Positions 7,112 through 14,210 of a stretch of DNA of 29,837 nucleotides are shown in pieces. The stretch comes from CAMTWZ01 sp964412365 (lineage in GTDB: Bacteria > Bacteroidota > Rhodothermia > Balneolales > HLUCCA01): the NCBI GenBank assembly GCA_964412365.1, contig CAYPOI010000028.1, positions 1 to 29,837 of the forward strand. Reading direction: 5' to 3'. A program made the translations under genes and the position numbers. The number at the start of each line of letters is the position of its first letter. The first letter of the stretch is position 1. Under the pieces are notes generated by a model. The model did not search any database, was not told where the DNA came from, and worked only from the letters and a program-made list of their open reading frames with translations.

Positions 7112-7651
7112 TCACAATTTGAATTCTGCTTTATACCTCGGCAACCCGTGACGTTCAAGAAAATACGTCAACGTCCCCGCTTCACGGTCGATGGTGAAGG
7201 TCCACACATTGGTGATGGCTTCGGGAATTAAGGCCCCAGTTTCGGCATCTGCCGGGAAGGACTGCGAGAATTTGGAACCCGCATCATGCGCCCATCCGCC
7301 ATAGTTGGTCAGCGTATCGGGCGTGCCGTCTTCATGGCGATGATCGTGCTTGAACAGCAATCCTTTATCTGAAAGAGTGAGAATCCACGTCCGACTCTTA
7401 TCCTCATTCACCTGGAACGGAATGCGGATTTCATCATCCGTACAGCTCACGAAATTTGCCTGCAAGGCCGCGCCATATAGCACATGGGTGGTGTCATCCG
7501 GGAAAACGGATTCCCCCATGATGATTTCACCACAAAATGATTTCATTTCATTGAAGAACGCGACTTTCGAGGATGTGTATACGGGTGGCGGCTCGCATGC
7601 GACGATGAGCAAAACGACTGCGAGTGATGTGAGGATGGATTTCATGATCAT
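7112..7651 (-). CDS. Hypothetical lipoprotein
   Basis: A 179-residue protein with a lipoprotein signal: hydrophobic core then L-I-V-A-C, with the acylated Cys at residue 19 (or 17 if the second ATG at 7645 is used). The mature part is mostly beta-like, with two further Cys residues (in S-F-C-G-E and V-S-C-T-D), an H-D-H-R-H-E-D cluster near residue 100, and a C-terminal stretch resembling a compact barrel or lipocalin-like fold. I do not recognise the family. The residue after the lipid Cys is Glu, so retention at the inner membrane is not indicated by an Asp+2 rule. It sits 48 nt after the histidine kinase gene and 55 nt before the dehydrogenase, probably in the same transcript. Confidence 0.75.
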   Translation of the reverse strand: MIMKSILTSLAVVLLIVACEPPPVYTSSKVAFFNEMKSFCGEIIMGESVFPDDTTHVLYGAALQANFVSCTDDEIRIPFQVNEDKSRTWILTLSDKGLLFKHDHRHEDGTPDTLTNYGGWAHDAGSKFSQSFPADAETGALIPEAITNVWTFTIDREAGTLTYFLERHGLPRYKAEFKL

Positions 7652-7699
7652 GACTTAGGTGAGGATGGTGTTCGTACCTGATCTGTCAATATAACCGAT

Positions 7700-8734
7700 T
7701 CAAAGCACTAGCGAGAACGTGCTTCCTTTGCCCTCTTCGGATGTAGCCGATAACGTACCACCTTGCGATTCCGCGAAACGGCGGCAGATCCAGAGTCCGA
7801 TTCCCGTTCCCTTCTCATTCTTCGTGCCACGCCGGCTTTGCGGACGAACACTTCCGAACAACGACTTCAAATCGGATTTGGACATGCCGACACCCGTATC
7901 CGTCACATCAAACCTCACAAAGTCTCCTTCCGCTTTCACATGAACGGAGACCGACCCACCCGGATCCGTGAACTTGATGGCATTGTGCATCAGATTGTTC
8001 AGAATCTGTTCCGTTTTGGGGATGTCGATGTGCATCGTGTGATCGAGCGGAAGATCGGACTTGACATCGAATTGAATGCCTTTCGATGCGGCATGTGGTT
8101 TCATGTTCATCGTCAGATCATTGAGAACCACGCCAATATTCTGGTAGGATCGATTCGCCTCCACCCACCCGCTCGAGACTTCGGTATAGGCCATGATGTT
8201 GTTCATCAAGGTCATCTGTTTCTGAGCCGATTGCTTCAAATACGAGGACAGCTCACGGATCTCATCCAGATCTTCCAACTGGCTGATGTCTTCGGCGATC
8301 ATGAGCGCACCCGACACATGCACACGGATATCATGAGACAGCACCGACAGCAAATCCCGCTTATGTCGAATCAATTCCGCCTGTTCCGTCAAGGTAAGTT
8401 GCGTGTTCCGCATCAGCTCACCCGCTTCATCTTGAAAATGAATGGGCAAATCAGGTATCGACTGACGATCTCGAAAACCGCGGAGCGCTTCGATGGACTG
8501 CCGGATGGGAGACAACAACTGGTACTGGATCCATAATGTGATGGCCGTTCCACCCAACGTCGCGAAGGTTCCGGCAATCAGAATCGGAAGCTTGTTTTCC
8601 AGATTGAAATCAGCCGATATCAGAATGTAGACCACGATTCCAATCAATGGAATATGAATGCCTATAAAGGAAACGAGCAAGAACTTCCCCACATAACTGC
8701 GCGGAAACGGCAGTTTCGACAACAAAGGATACAT
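7700..8734 (-). CDS. Membrane histidine kinase without adjacent response regulator
   Basis: A 344-residue sensor kinase. There are two membrane segments (about 17-40 and 50-70) with almost no periplasmic loop, then a HAMP-like linker (71-120). The HisKA helix carries L-S-H-D-I-R-V-H-V (H134), and the HATPase domain has N-box N247/N251, D-T-G-V-G at 279-283 and G-T-G-I-G-L at 309-314. The H-box lacks the usual proline (normally S-H-D-L-R-T-P-L), which may affect phosphatase activity or marks a divergent subgroup. With so small a loop it may sense within the membrane or through a partner. It starts only 15 nt after the TonB-receptor stop, so it is likely co-transcribed with the metal-uptake unit. 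No response regulator is in the window. Confidence 0.92.
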   Translation of the reverse strand: MYPLLSKLPFPRSYVGKFLLVSFIGIHIPLIGIVVYILISADFNLENKLPILIAGTFATLGGTAITLWIQYQLLSPIRQSIEALRGFRDRQSIPDLPIHFQDEAGELMRNTQLTLTEQAELIRHKRDLLSVLSHDIRVHVSGALMIAEDISQLEDLDEIRELSSYLKQSAQKQMTLMNNIMAYTEVSSGWVEANRSYQNIGVVLNDLTMNMKPHAASKGIQFDVKSDLPLDHTMHIDIPKTEQILNNLMHNAIKFTDPGGSVSVHVKAEGDFVRFDVTDTGVGMSKSDLKSLFGSVRPQSRRGTKNEKGTGIGLWICRRFAESQGGTLSATSEEGKGSTFSLVL

Positions 8735-8749
8735 GTGAACGTCGAAAAG

Positions 8750-10993
8750 TTAGAAATAGACCCGATACAGCAGACTCACTGTACGACCCGGCTCCGGCAT
8801 GATACCTTTTACACGCGACAAATGCATCCTGTATACACGATCGGTCAGATTCTCCGCCTTTAACGATATGGTATGCAGGGCTCTGCCTGCCGACATATGC
8901 GCTTGCGCGCTCAAATCCCCGACGATATATCCGTCCGTCGATTCTTCAAATTCACCCAAACGGTTTTGATCGGATGCGGCTCGCAATCCGGCTCCGAGGG
9001 TGAGCTGCTTCACCGAATAATCCAGATTCACCTTCCCGCTCAACGGCGGGATGAACGGAATGGGGCGTCCGGTTTCGATCACGCTTCCTTGAACCCAACT
9101 GACTGTCGCACTGGCATGAAAATCTTGTGTCAACCGTAGCTCTGTCAAGGCTTCCATCCCGACCATGATCACATCATCGCCAGTGTATTGATAGATAGGA
9201 AGAGGGCGCTGAACCGCAAATTCACCTGTGTTTCGCGGATAGAGATAGTTCTGAATCCGGTTGGCATAAGCACTGAATTGGACGCCATAGCGATCACTTG
9301 CCGACCTCACGAACAGTTCACCTCCCCAACCGCGCTCGGCTTGCAAATCCGGATTCCCGACCTCATAACTGTACGCCGGCAAGTGCGGCCCCTCGCTGAA
9401 CAATTCCTTCACACTGGGGATACGAACGGTGCGCATGCCATTCAAACCGATCTCGAATCCGGATCCGAAGGTGCGCGTCAGGCGGAGTGCGGCCGATGGT
9501 TCGGTAAACATCCGGGTGCGGATGCGGCCAATGCGCGCGTCACGTTCCTCATCCGGCACCACCCATTGCATGTCGAAGCGAAGCGATGCCTGCATGGTCC
9601 AATCACCCAAGTGCACATCCTCGAATCCATAGAAGGCAAGTGTCGATTCATTCGTTGGGGGCGTGAACGAATAGCCACCCACGGTGAGTCGGGCGATGCC
9701 GCCGCTGTATCCAAGCTGGCCACGACGGAAGAACGCCGCGCGGTCATGGTTCCACAAACTGTGCATCCTGACCGACTGATACACGAAATCGCTCCCCACG
9801 ATATCATGCTGTTGCCGTTGCGGACTGTATTCCAACTCCTCATGGAAATAGTAAGAATAGGTGACATGATGCTCGATTTGCCGGAACAAGCCCGTTTTTG
9901 GCGTCAGATCCGCGCGAACATCCGTCTGAAACCGCTGCATGTTGATTTTTACCCCATTCGGATGCGCCCCCACGAAATCCCCAGGAATACCATACCGACT
10001 ATCCAACACATTCGTCGAAATTCCCACCAACCCCCAGTTACGGATGTAGGATGTGCCAATCGCCGCATGCACGGTCTGCATCTCGGTATTGTCGAGCATA
10101 CCTTCCGGTGTGCGGATGTTGCCTGCAGTTCGCCCGCTCGCATCCGCTTTATACGCCCAATTTCCACCAGAACCATACACATTCGCTCCTGCGGAAAGTC
10201 CGGAGTTCACCGTCTCCCCTTGCAGGCTGACCGTTCCATGAGCGTGATTGATCAGTGTAGTGGGGATCTGGCCTCTCACCACATTGATCACCCCGGCCAA
10301 GGTATTGCTGCTGTACATGAGTGCGGCGGGACCTCGAATGATTTCGATGCGGTCCGCATTCAACGGATCGATCGCAAGAGCATGATCTGGTGAAGATGAG
10401 GATAAATCCCCGGTGGAACGTCCATCCTCCAAAATCAGCAGTCGGTCACCCGCCAGACCACGCAATACGGGTCGAGCCGGTGCCGGACCCATCGTGCTCT
10501 GCGACATGCCGGGCTCGTTCGTCAGCGTTTCGGCCAAGGTGCGGCTCAATTGCTGGCGTAGGGCGCGACCGCCGATCACTCGGTCCACATCCACATCCGT
10601 CCCATCCGATTCTCGTTGACCCACGATTTCGATCATGCGTGACCGGTAGACGGTCGGCGTCATCCGTAATTCGGTCGCCGTTGTATCCCCTTGCGACACA
10701 TTTGTCAACACGGTGATCGGCTCGTATCCGATCCGACTGGCTCGCAACGTGTAGGAACCCGGAGCAAGATTTCCTATCACAAATCGCCCGTTCTCATGAG
10801 CCAGCACTCCACGATTCGTTTCGATAATGAGAATCGTGGCGAAGCCGAGTGGCTCCGATGTGTCGGCATCCCTCACTTGACCGGAAATCGCTCCTCGCGC
10901 CGGTCCTTGGGCCATAATGTCAGAAATTAAAAAAGGCATGGCAACCCATCCGGCTACCATGCCTACCAACAGAAATCGAGAAATTGGGTTCAC
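8750..10993 (-). CDS. TonB-dependent outer-membrane receptor, ZnuD-like (probable zinc uptake)
   Basis: A 747-residue receptor. It starts at GTG (10993), where GTGA overlaps the stop of the lipoprotein gene. The signal peptide spans about 1-28. A carboxypeptidase-regulatory-like beta domain follows at about 34-95 (S-G-Q-V-R-D, ending G-Y-E-P). The plug domain (about 130-240) contains V-L-R-G-L-A-G-D-R and D-R-I-E-I-I-R-G-P. A 22-strand barrel ends in an aromatic terminal residue (R-V-Y-F), the usual barrel-assembly signal. The plug segment S-P-D-H-A-L-A-I-D-P-L resembles the ZnuD zinc-receptor subgroup and not siderophore receptors. A metal substrate also fits the D/H-rich lipoprotein encoded just upstream and the Fur-family-like operators at the head of the operon. 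Zinc is an inference; other metals or complexes remain possible. Confidence 0.9.
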   Translation of the reverse strand: MNPISRFLLVGMVAGWVAMPFLISDIMAQGPARGAISGQVRDADTSEPLGFATILIIETNRGVLAHENGRFVIGNLAPGSYTLRASRIGYEPITVLTNVSQGDTTATELRMTPTVYRSRMIEIVGQRESDGTDVDVDRVIGGRALRQQLSRTLAETLTNEPGMSQSTMGPAPARPVLRGLAGDRLLILEDGRSTGDLSSSSPDHALAIDPLNADRIEIIRGPAALMYSSNTLAGVINVVRGQIPTTLINHAHGTVSLQGETVNSGLSAGANVYGSGGNWAYKADASGRTAGNIRTPEGMLDNTEMQTVHAAIGTSYIRNWGLVGISTNVLDSRYGIPGDFVGAHPNGVKINMQRFQTDVRADLTPKTGLFRQIEHHVTYSYYFHEELEYSPQRQQHDIVGSDFVYQSVRMHSLWNHDRAAFFRRGQLGYSGGIARLTVGGYSFTPPTNESTLAFYGFEDVHLGDWTMQASLRFDMQWVVPDEERDARIGRIRTRMFTEPSAALRLTRTFGSGFEIGLNGMRTVRIPSVKELFSEGPHLPAYSYEVGNPDLQAERGWGGELFVRSASDRYGVQFSAYANRIQNYLYPRNTGEFAVQRPLPIYQYTGDDVIMVGMEALTELRLTQDFHASATVSWVQGSVIETGRPIPFIPPLSGKVNLDYSVKQLTLGAGLRAASDQNRLGEFEESTDGYIVGDLSAQAHMSAGRALHTISLKAENLTDRVYRMHLSRVKGIMPEPGRTVSLLYRVYF

Positions 10994-11421
10994 GAACCAA
11001 CGGTAACAGGAACGTTCCGTGATTCAAAATCTTTGTGCGTTCCGTGCATAAAATTTACAACTACGGTGGTGGAACCAACCGCTTGCGGGTTCAAACTGAA
11101 TTGCCATTCACCCGGTCCGGCTTGCACTGTCGCCACGGTGGCATTGGCAACGGTTACCAAGAGACTAGCGTCTTCTTCAAACTCTAGGATGTCGTGTCCG
11201 TCTTCGTCCACAAACACTACGCTGATGGGACCATTCGTGCCAGCCAAGCTCAGCGTGATGCTTCCAGTGACAAGAGTTCCGTTTTGTTCGGCAATTACCG
11301 TACTATTGCGAATAAGTTTGAATCCTGCGACTTCTTCATGATCGTCATTATCTTGCTTTTTGCAAGCCGATACGACCAACAAAAGGGTCAACAATAGAAT
11401 CGAAGTTTTGAACGTGTTCAT
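10990..11421 (-). CDS. Small lipoprotein partner of the TonB receptor, putative metal binder
   Basis: A 143-residue lipoprotein with lipobox V-V-S-A-C (Cys20). Directly behind the Cys is an acidic/His tract, K-K-Q-D-N-D-D-H-E-E, then one beta-rich domain of about 110 residues with a late H-G-T-H pair (F-M-H-G-T-H-K-D). It is the first gene of the unit, and its TGA overlaps the GTG start of the receptor by 4 nt, so the two are translationally coupled. Small lipoproteins with such tracts are found next to metal TonB receptors in this phylum; a role in capturing or delivering metal at the outer membrane is an inference. Transcription probably starts in the 11422-11480 divergent region. Confidence 0.8.
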   Translation of the reverse strand: MNTFKTSILLLTLLLVVSACKKQDNDDHEEVAGFKLIRNSTVIAEQNGTLVTGSITLSLAGTNGPISVVFVDEDGHDILEFEEDASLLVTVANATVATVQAGPGEWQFSLNPQAVGSTTVVVNFMHGTHKDFESRNVPVTVGS

Positions 11422-11439
11422 AGATTGAATGAGGTTAAA

Positions 11440-11454
11440 TACAACTTAGTTGCA
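11440..11454. promoter_or_regulatory. Palindromic operator candidate 1 (Fur-family-like)
   Basis: TACAACTTAGTTGCA, arms TACAA/TTGCA around N5, one arm mismatch. It lies 19 bp upstream of the lipoprotein start in the divergent gap. It matches the second copy at 12 of 15 positions. The layout resembles the TTGCAA-N5-TTGCAA site of the Fur-family nickel regulator Nur of Streptomyces; a Zur- or Fur-type regulator is inferred. Confidence 0.55.
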
Positions 11455-11480
11455 TCTAATCTACCAAAGAGAACTCACAT

Positions 11481-12065
11481 ATGCAAGTAAGTTGCAATTA
11501 CAAGCTCCTATTTTCGTCATTAGCGGCGATCATCATCCTATCGGCACCTATTGTCAACGCTCAGACGTTGGTGATTGTGAGGCATGCTGAAAAGCTGGAA
11601 CCATGGCCCGCATCCGATCAGATGCAACCCTTGAGTTTTGAAGGCTTGCAGCGGGCCCAGCATCTTCGAAACGTGTTGTCCGACATCGACTTCAAAGCGG
11701 TGTTCACATCCAACACCACTCGAAGCATTGCAACCGCTCTTCCTATTGCCTTGGCACATGAATTGAAACCGACCATTCACCCGGCCTGTGAGACATCCGA
11801 CTCTCTATCGGTCTTTCTTGAGCTGATGAAAGATCAGTACGAGGCCTCCGATTTCATCCTTGTGGTGTCGCACTCAAACATCATCCCCAAATGGCTGACG
11901 GCGTTCGGTATCGATTCCATGCACATGACGGATATGGGAATCACCTTCGACAGACGATACAACGGTTATCTGGTTGAAGGATATGACGGATTGTGGCTTG
12001 CCGCTCTGCCAAGCAATCCCTATTCGAAACCGATGGTACGGTATGCTAAGATGACCGCTTACTGA
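11481..12065 (+). CDS. Exported histidine phosphatase (phosphoglycerate mutase-like)
   Basis: A 194-residue member of the histidine phosphatase (branch 1) superfamily, exported by an N-terminal signal (hydrophobic 8-24, cleavage near V-N-A-Q at 25-28). The catalytic motif V-R-H-A-E-K is at 33-38 (phospho-acceptor H35). The T-S-N-T-T-R-S motif follows with R81, and the second histidine is H131 in V-V-S-H-S-N. Small secreted RHAEK proteins of this type are found in many Gram-negatives; their substrates are mostly unknown. The gene is divergent from the metal-receptor operon and shares its operator-bearing spacer. It overlaps the convergent SDR gene by 20 nt at the 3' ends. An alternative later start would destroy the signal peptide, so 11481 is favoured even though an operator overlaps it. 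Confidence 0.88.
   Translation: MQVSCNYKLLFSSLAAIIILSAPIVNAQTLVIVRHAEKLEPWPASDQMQPLSFEGLQRAQHLRNVLSDIDFKAVFTSNTTRSIATALPIALAHELKPTIHPACETSDSLSVFLELMKDQYEASDFILVVSHSNIIPKWLTAFGIDSMHMTDMGITFDRRYNGYLVEGYDGLWLAALPSNPYSKPMVRYAKMTAY
11482..11496. promoter_or_regulatory. Palindromic operator candidate 2, overlapping the phosphatase start codon
   Basis: TGCAAGTAAGTTGCA, perfect arms TGCAA/TTGCA around N5. It begins on the second base of the phosphatase ATG (11481). Its centre is 42 bp from the centre of the first copy, four helical turns, so the two dimers would sit on the same DNA face and cover the promoters of both divergent genes. Confidence 0.55.
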
Positions 12066-12822
12066 TCATCTTCATGACCGGGCGCTCCAAAAAGGGCGTC
12101 AAACGGGTCAATGCATGCAAGATTTTGAGACGTAGTGTGGGTCTCCAATGGATTTTTGTTCCATGCACCGCTTTCCATACGGTTTCGGCGATGTCGGCAG
12201 GCGTCGCACTCACACCCAAGACCTTCAAGGATCCGGCTTTCACTTGCTGACTCGCGATCATCGGCGTGTTCACGTACGATGGCATGAGATCGGTCACCAC
12301 AATACCGGCGTTTTCCAACTCCAGATTCAAGGCTTCCGTGAAGCCACGGACGGCAAATTTACTCGCTGAGTAGGTCGACAAATCAGGTACACCATACATC
12401 GCAGAAGCAGATCCCATAGTCACAATTCGAGCTTTTTCCGCCTTTTTCAGATACGGAAGGCACAGATAGGTACCGGTAACCACTCCTTTTATGTTGATGT
12501 CGATCGTGCGCAAATGGTCTTCAAGAGACAGTTGCTCGAAACTACCCATCACCATTACTCCGGCACAATTGAATAAGGCATCCATTTTGCCACCGGTTTT
12601 GGTCACGAACAGCGACAGCGCGGCTTGGTACTCTTTCACATCGGTCACATCCAACCGTCGCCAGTAGCATTGACCAGCGCCGATTTCCTGCTCCATTGAT
12701 TTGAGGACCGCTGTGTTCAAATCGAACAAACCGACGTACCAACCGCGTTTGGCGAACAGTAATGCGGTTTCCTTGCCGATGCCGGAGGCGGCACCTGTGA
12801 TAAAAATGCTTTTTCGAGTCAT
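12046..12822 (-). CDS. Short-chain dehydrogenase/reductase (SDR)
   Basis: A 258-residue classical SDR. The Rossmann motif is T-G-A-A-S-G-I-G at 9-16, D34 at the end of strand 2 favours NAD(H), and N-C-A-G is at 85-88. The catalytic residues are S138, Y151 and K155 (Y-S-A-S-K). The basic C-terminal tail (about 225-258: L-K-I-L-H-A-L-T, then K-M-I-S-K-R-S-S) resembles membrane-associated SDRs. The substrate is not predictable. It starts 7 nt after the esterase stop, so the two are one transcript. Lipid-related alcohols or ketones are plausible from the esterase partner, but this is inference. Confidence 0.9.
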   Translation of the reverse strand: MTRKSIFITGAASGIGKETALLFAKRGWYVGLFDLNTAVLKSMEQEIGAGQCYWRRLDVTDVKEYQAALSLFVTKTGGKMDALFNCAGVMVMGSFEQLSLEDHLRTIDINIKGVVTGTYLCLPYLKKAEKARIVTMGSASAMYGVPDLSTYSASKFAVRGFTEALNLELENAGIVVTDLMPSYVNTPMIASQQVKAGSLKVLGVSATPADIAETVWKAVHGTKIHWRPTLRLKILHALTRLTPFLERPVMKMISKRSS

Positions 12823-12829
12823 GTGGAGA

Positions 12830-13459
12830 TTAACGGGCGCTTTGAAGAACGGGTCGAAGATAGGTCCATACGGTTGTTGAAATCAATGTATGACCTTCTG
12901 CGGTAGGATGGATACCATCGGGCAAATTTAATGAGGCTTCTCCAGCAACGCCTTCGAGTAAAAAGGGAATCAGAACAGCGGAATTGGCCTTGGCCAACTC
13001 AGGGTACATTTGTTGGAATCGACGGGTATAATCCTGACCCAGATTCGGTGGTACCATCATTCCGGCGATCACAATCTTAACTTGCGGGTTCCGTGCTCTC
13101 ACTTTGTCGATGATGCCTTGCAGGTTCGATTTGGTTGTCGAAAGGTCGATGCCTCTTAGTCCGTCGTTGGCGCCCAGTTCCAAAACCAAAACATCCACGC
13201 GTCCACGAAGCAACCAATCAATTCGACGTAAGCCACCAGCGGAGGTGTCGCCACTCAACCCGGCATTGATCACCTTGTAATTCCAATTCAACGCATCGAT
13301 CTTCTGTTGAATAAGGGCCGGAAAGGCTTGCGACGATTGCAACCCGTACCCTGCCGCCAAACTATCTCCAAGAAAGAGAACCATTTTCGGATCGTCTTCG
13401 TTGTTCAACGAGAATCCGAACGTGAAAAGGACGAACCAGAGGAGTAATTTGTTTTTCAT
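12830..13459 (-). CDS. TesA-like GDSL lysophospholipase/arylesterase
   Basis: A 209-residue SGNH hydrolase. It has a short hydrophobic N-terminal signal (residues 4-17), block I G-D-S-L-A-A-G-Y-G at 31-39 (nucleophile S33), block II N-A-G-L-S-G-D-T-S (oxyanion Gly), block III G-A-N-D at 97-100, and block V D-G-I-H-P with D181 and H184. Length and spacing match E. coli TesA, a periplasmic thioesterase/lysophospholipase. It is divergent from the ABC exporter genes, 67 nt apart, reproducing the tesA/ybbA-ybbP order known in proteobacteria, which strengthens all three assignments. Confidence 0.92.
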   Translation of the reverse strand: MKNKLLLWFVLFTFGFSLNNEDDPKMVLFLGDSLAAGYGLQSSQAFPALIQQKIDALNWNYKVINAGLSGDTSAGGLRRIDWLLRGRVDVLVLELGANDGLRGIDLSTTKSNLQGIIDKVRARNPQVKIVIAGMMVPPNLGQDYTRRFQQMYPELAKANSAVLIPFLLEGVAGEASLNLPDGIHPTAEGHTLISTTVWTYLRPVLQSAR

Positions 13460-13526
13460 GTTTTAACGCTTCAAGCTTTCGAAGATAACGTACCCTGACC
13501 CAATTTCCGGCTTTACCCGCATAATC

Positions 13527-14210
13527 ATGCTATTTGCAGAAAATCTGACCAAAACCTACCATAGCGGCGATCGTTCGCTAACTGTATTAAACGACATTTC
13601 CTTCGATATCGAAGATCGATCCACCACGGCTATCGTCGGTCCTTCCGGCTCGGGAAAAACCACTTTACTCGGCCTGTGCGCCGGTTTAGATCACCCCACA
13701 TCCGGTTCTGTCTCCATCAATGGTGTCTCTCTATCCGGATTAAGTGAAGACGCTCTCGCATCCGTTCGTAACAAGCATGTCGGCTTTATTTTCCAAAGTT
13801 TCCAGCTCATTCCCACGCTCACCGCGCTTGAAAACGTGATGGTTCCACTGGAATTGCGTGGCGAACGTGGCATCGAGCCAAAAGCGAAAGCTTTGCTGAC
13901 GGATGTGGGCCTCGGAGCGCGGTTGAATCACTATCCGACGCAACTGTCCGGCGGCGAGCAGCAACGTGTGGCCATCGCGCGTGCCTTCATCAACGATCCC
14001 GTATTGTTGTTCGCGGATGAACCCACAGGCAATCTGGATACCGACACCTCCAACGCCATTGAAGATCTGTTGTTTGGCATGAACCGGAATTTCGGTACCA
14101 CATTGGTGCTCGTCACACACGATCTGGAACTCGCCGCCAAAACCCAACGCATCATCCGTCTCAAAAGCGGTGACATCCTCAGCGACACCCGGACGGAGCT
14201 CGGCGCATGA
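13527..14210 (+). CDS. ybbA: ABC transporter ATPase, YbbA/LolD-type
   Basis: A 227-residue nucleotide-binding subunit of the MacB/LolD class. Walker A is G-P-S-G-S-G-K-T-T at 38-46, the Q-loop has Q90, the signature L-S-G-G-E-Q-Q-R is at 140-147, Walker B with the catalytic Glu (L-L-F-A-D-E-P) is at 160-166, and the H-loop (V-T-H-D) follows. It pairs with the large FtsX-fold permease, whose ATG overlaps this stop (ATGA). In the tesA-divergent context it is the YbbA equivalent. The E. coli YbbAP-TesA complex has been proposed to extract hydrophobic molecules from the membrane for TesA hydrolysis; applying that role here is inference. Confidence 0.93.
   Translation: MLFAENLTKTYHSGDRSLTVLNDISFDIEDRSTTAIVGPSGSGKTTLLGLCAGLDHPTSGSVSINGVSLSGLSEDALASVRNKHVGFIFQSFQLIPTLTALENVMVPLELRGERGIEPKAKALLTDVGLGARLNHYPTQLSGGEQQRVAIARAFINDPVLLFADEPTGNLDTDTSNAIEDLLFGMNRNFGTTLVLVTHDLELAAKTQRIIRLKSGDILSDTRTELGA

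Noticed and set aside
9188..10393. Long plus-strand open frame of 401 codons opposite the TonB receptor
   Set aside because: It is antisense to a clearly coding receptor gene with intact domains, and its translation shows no family features.
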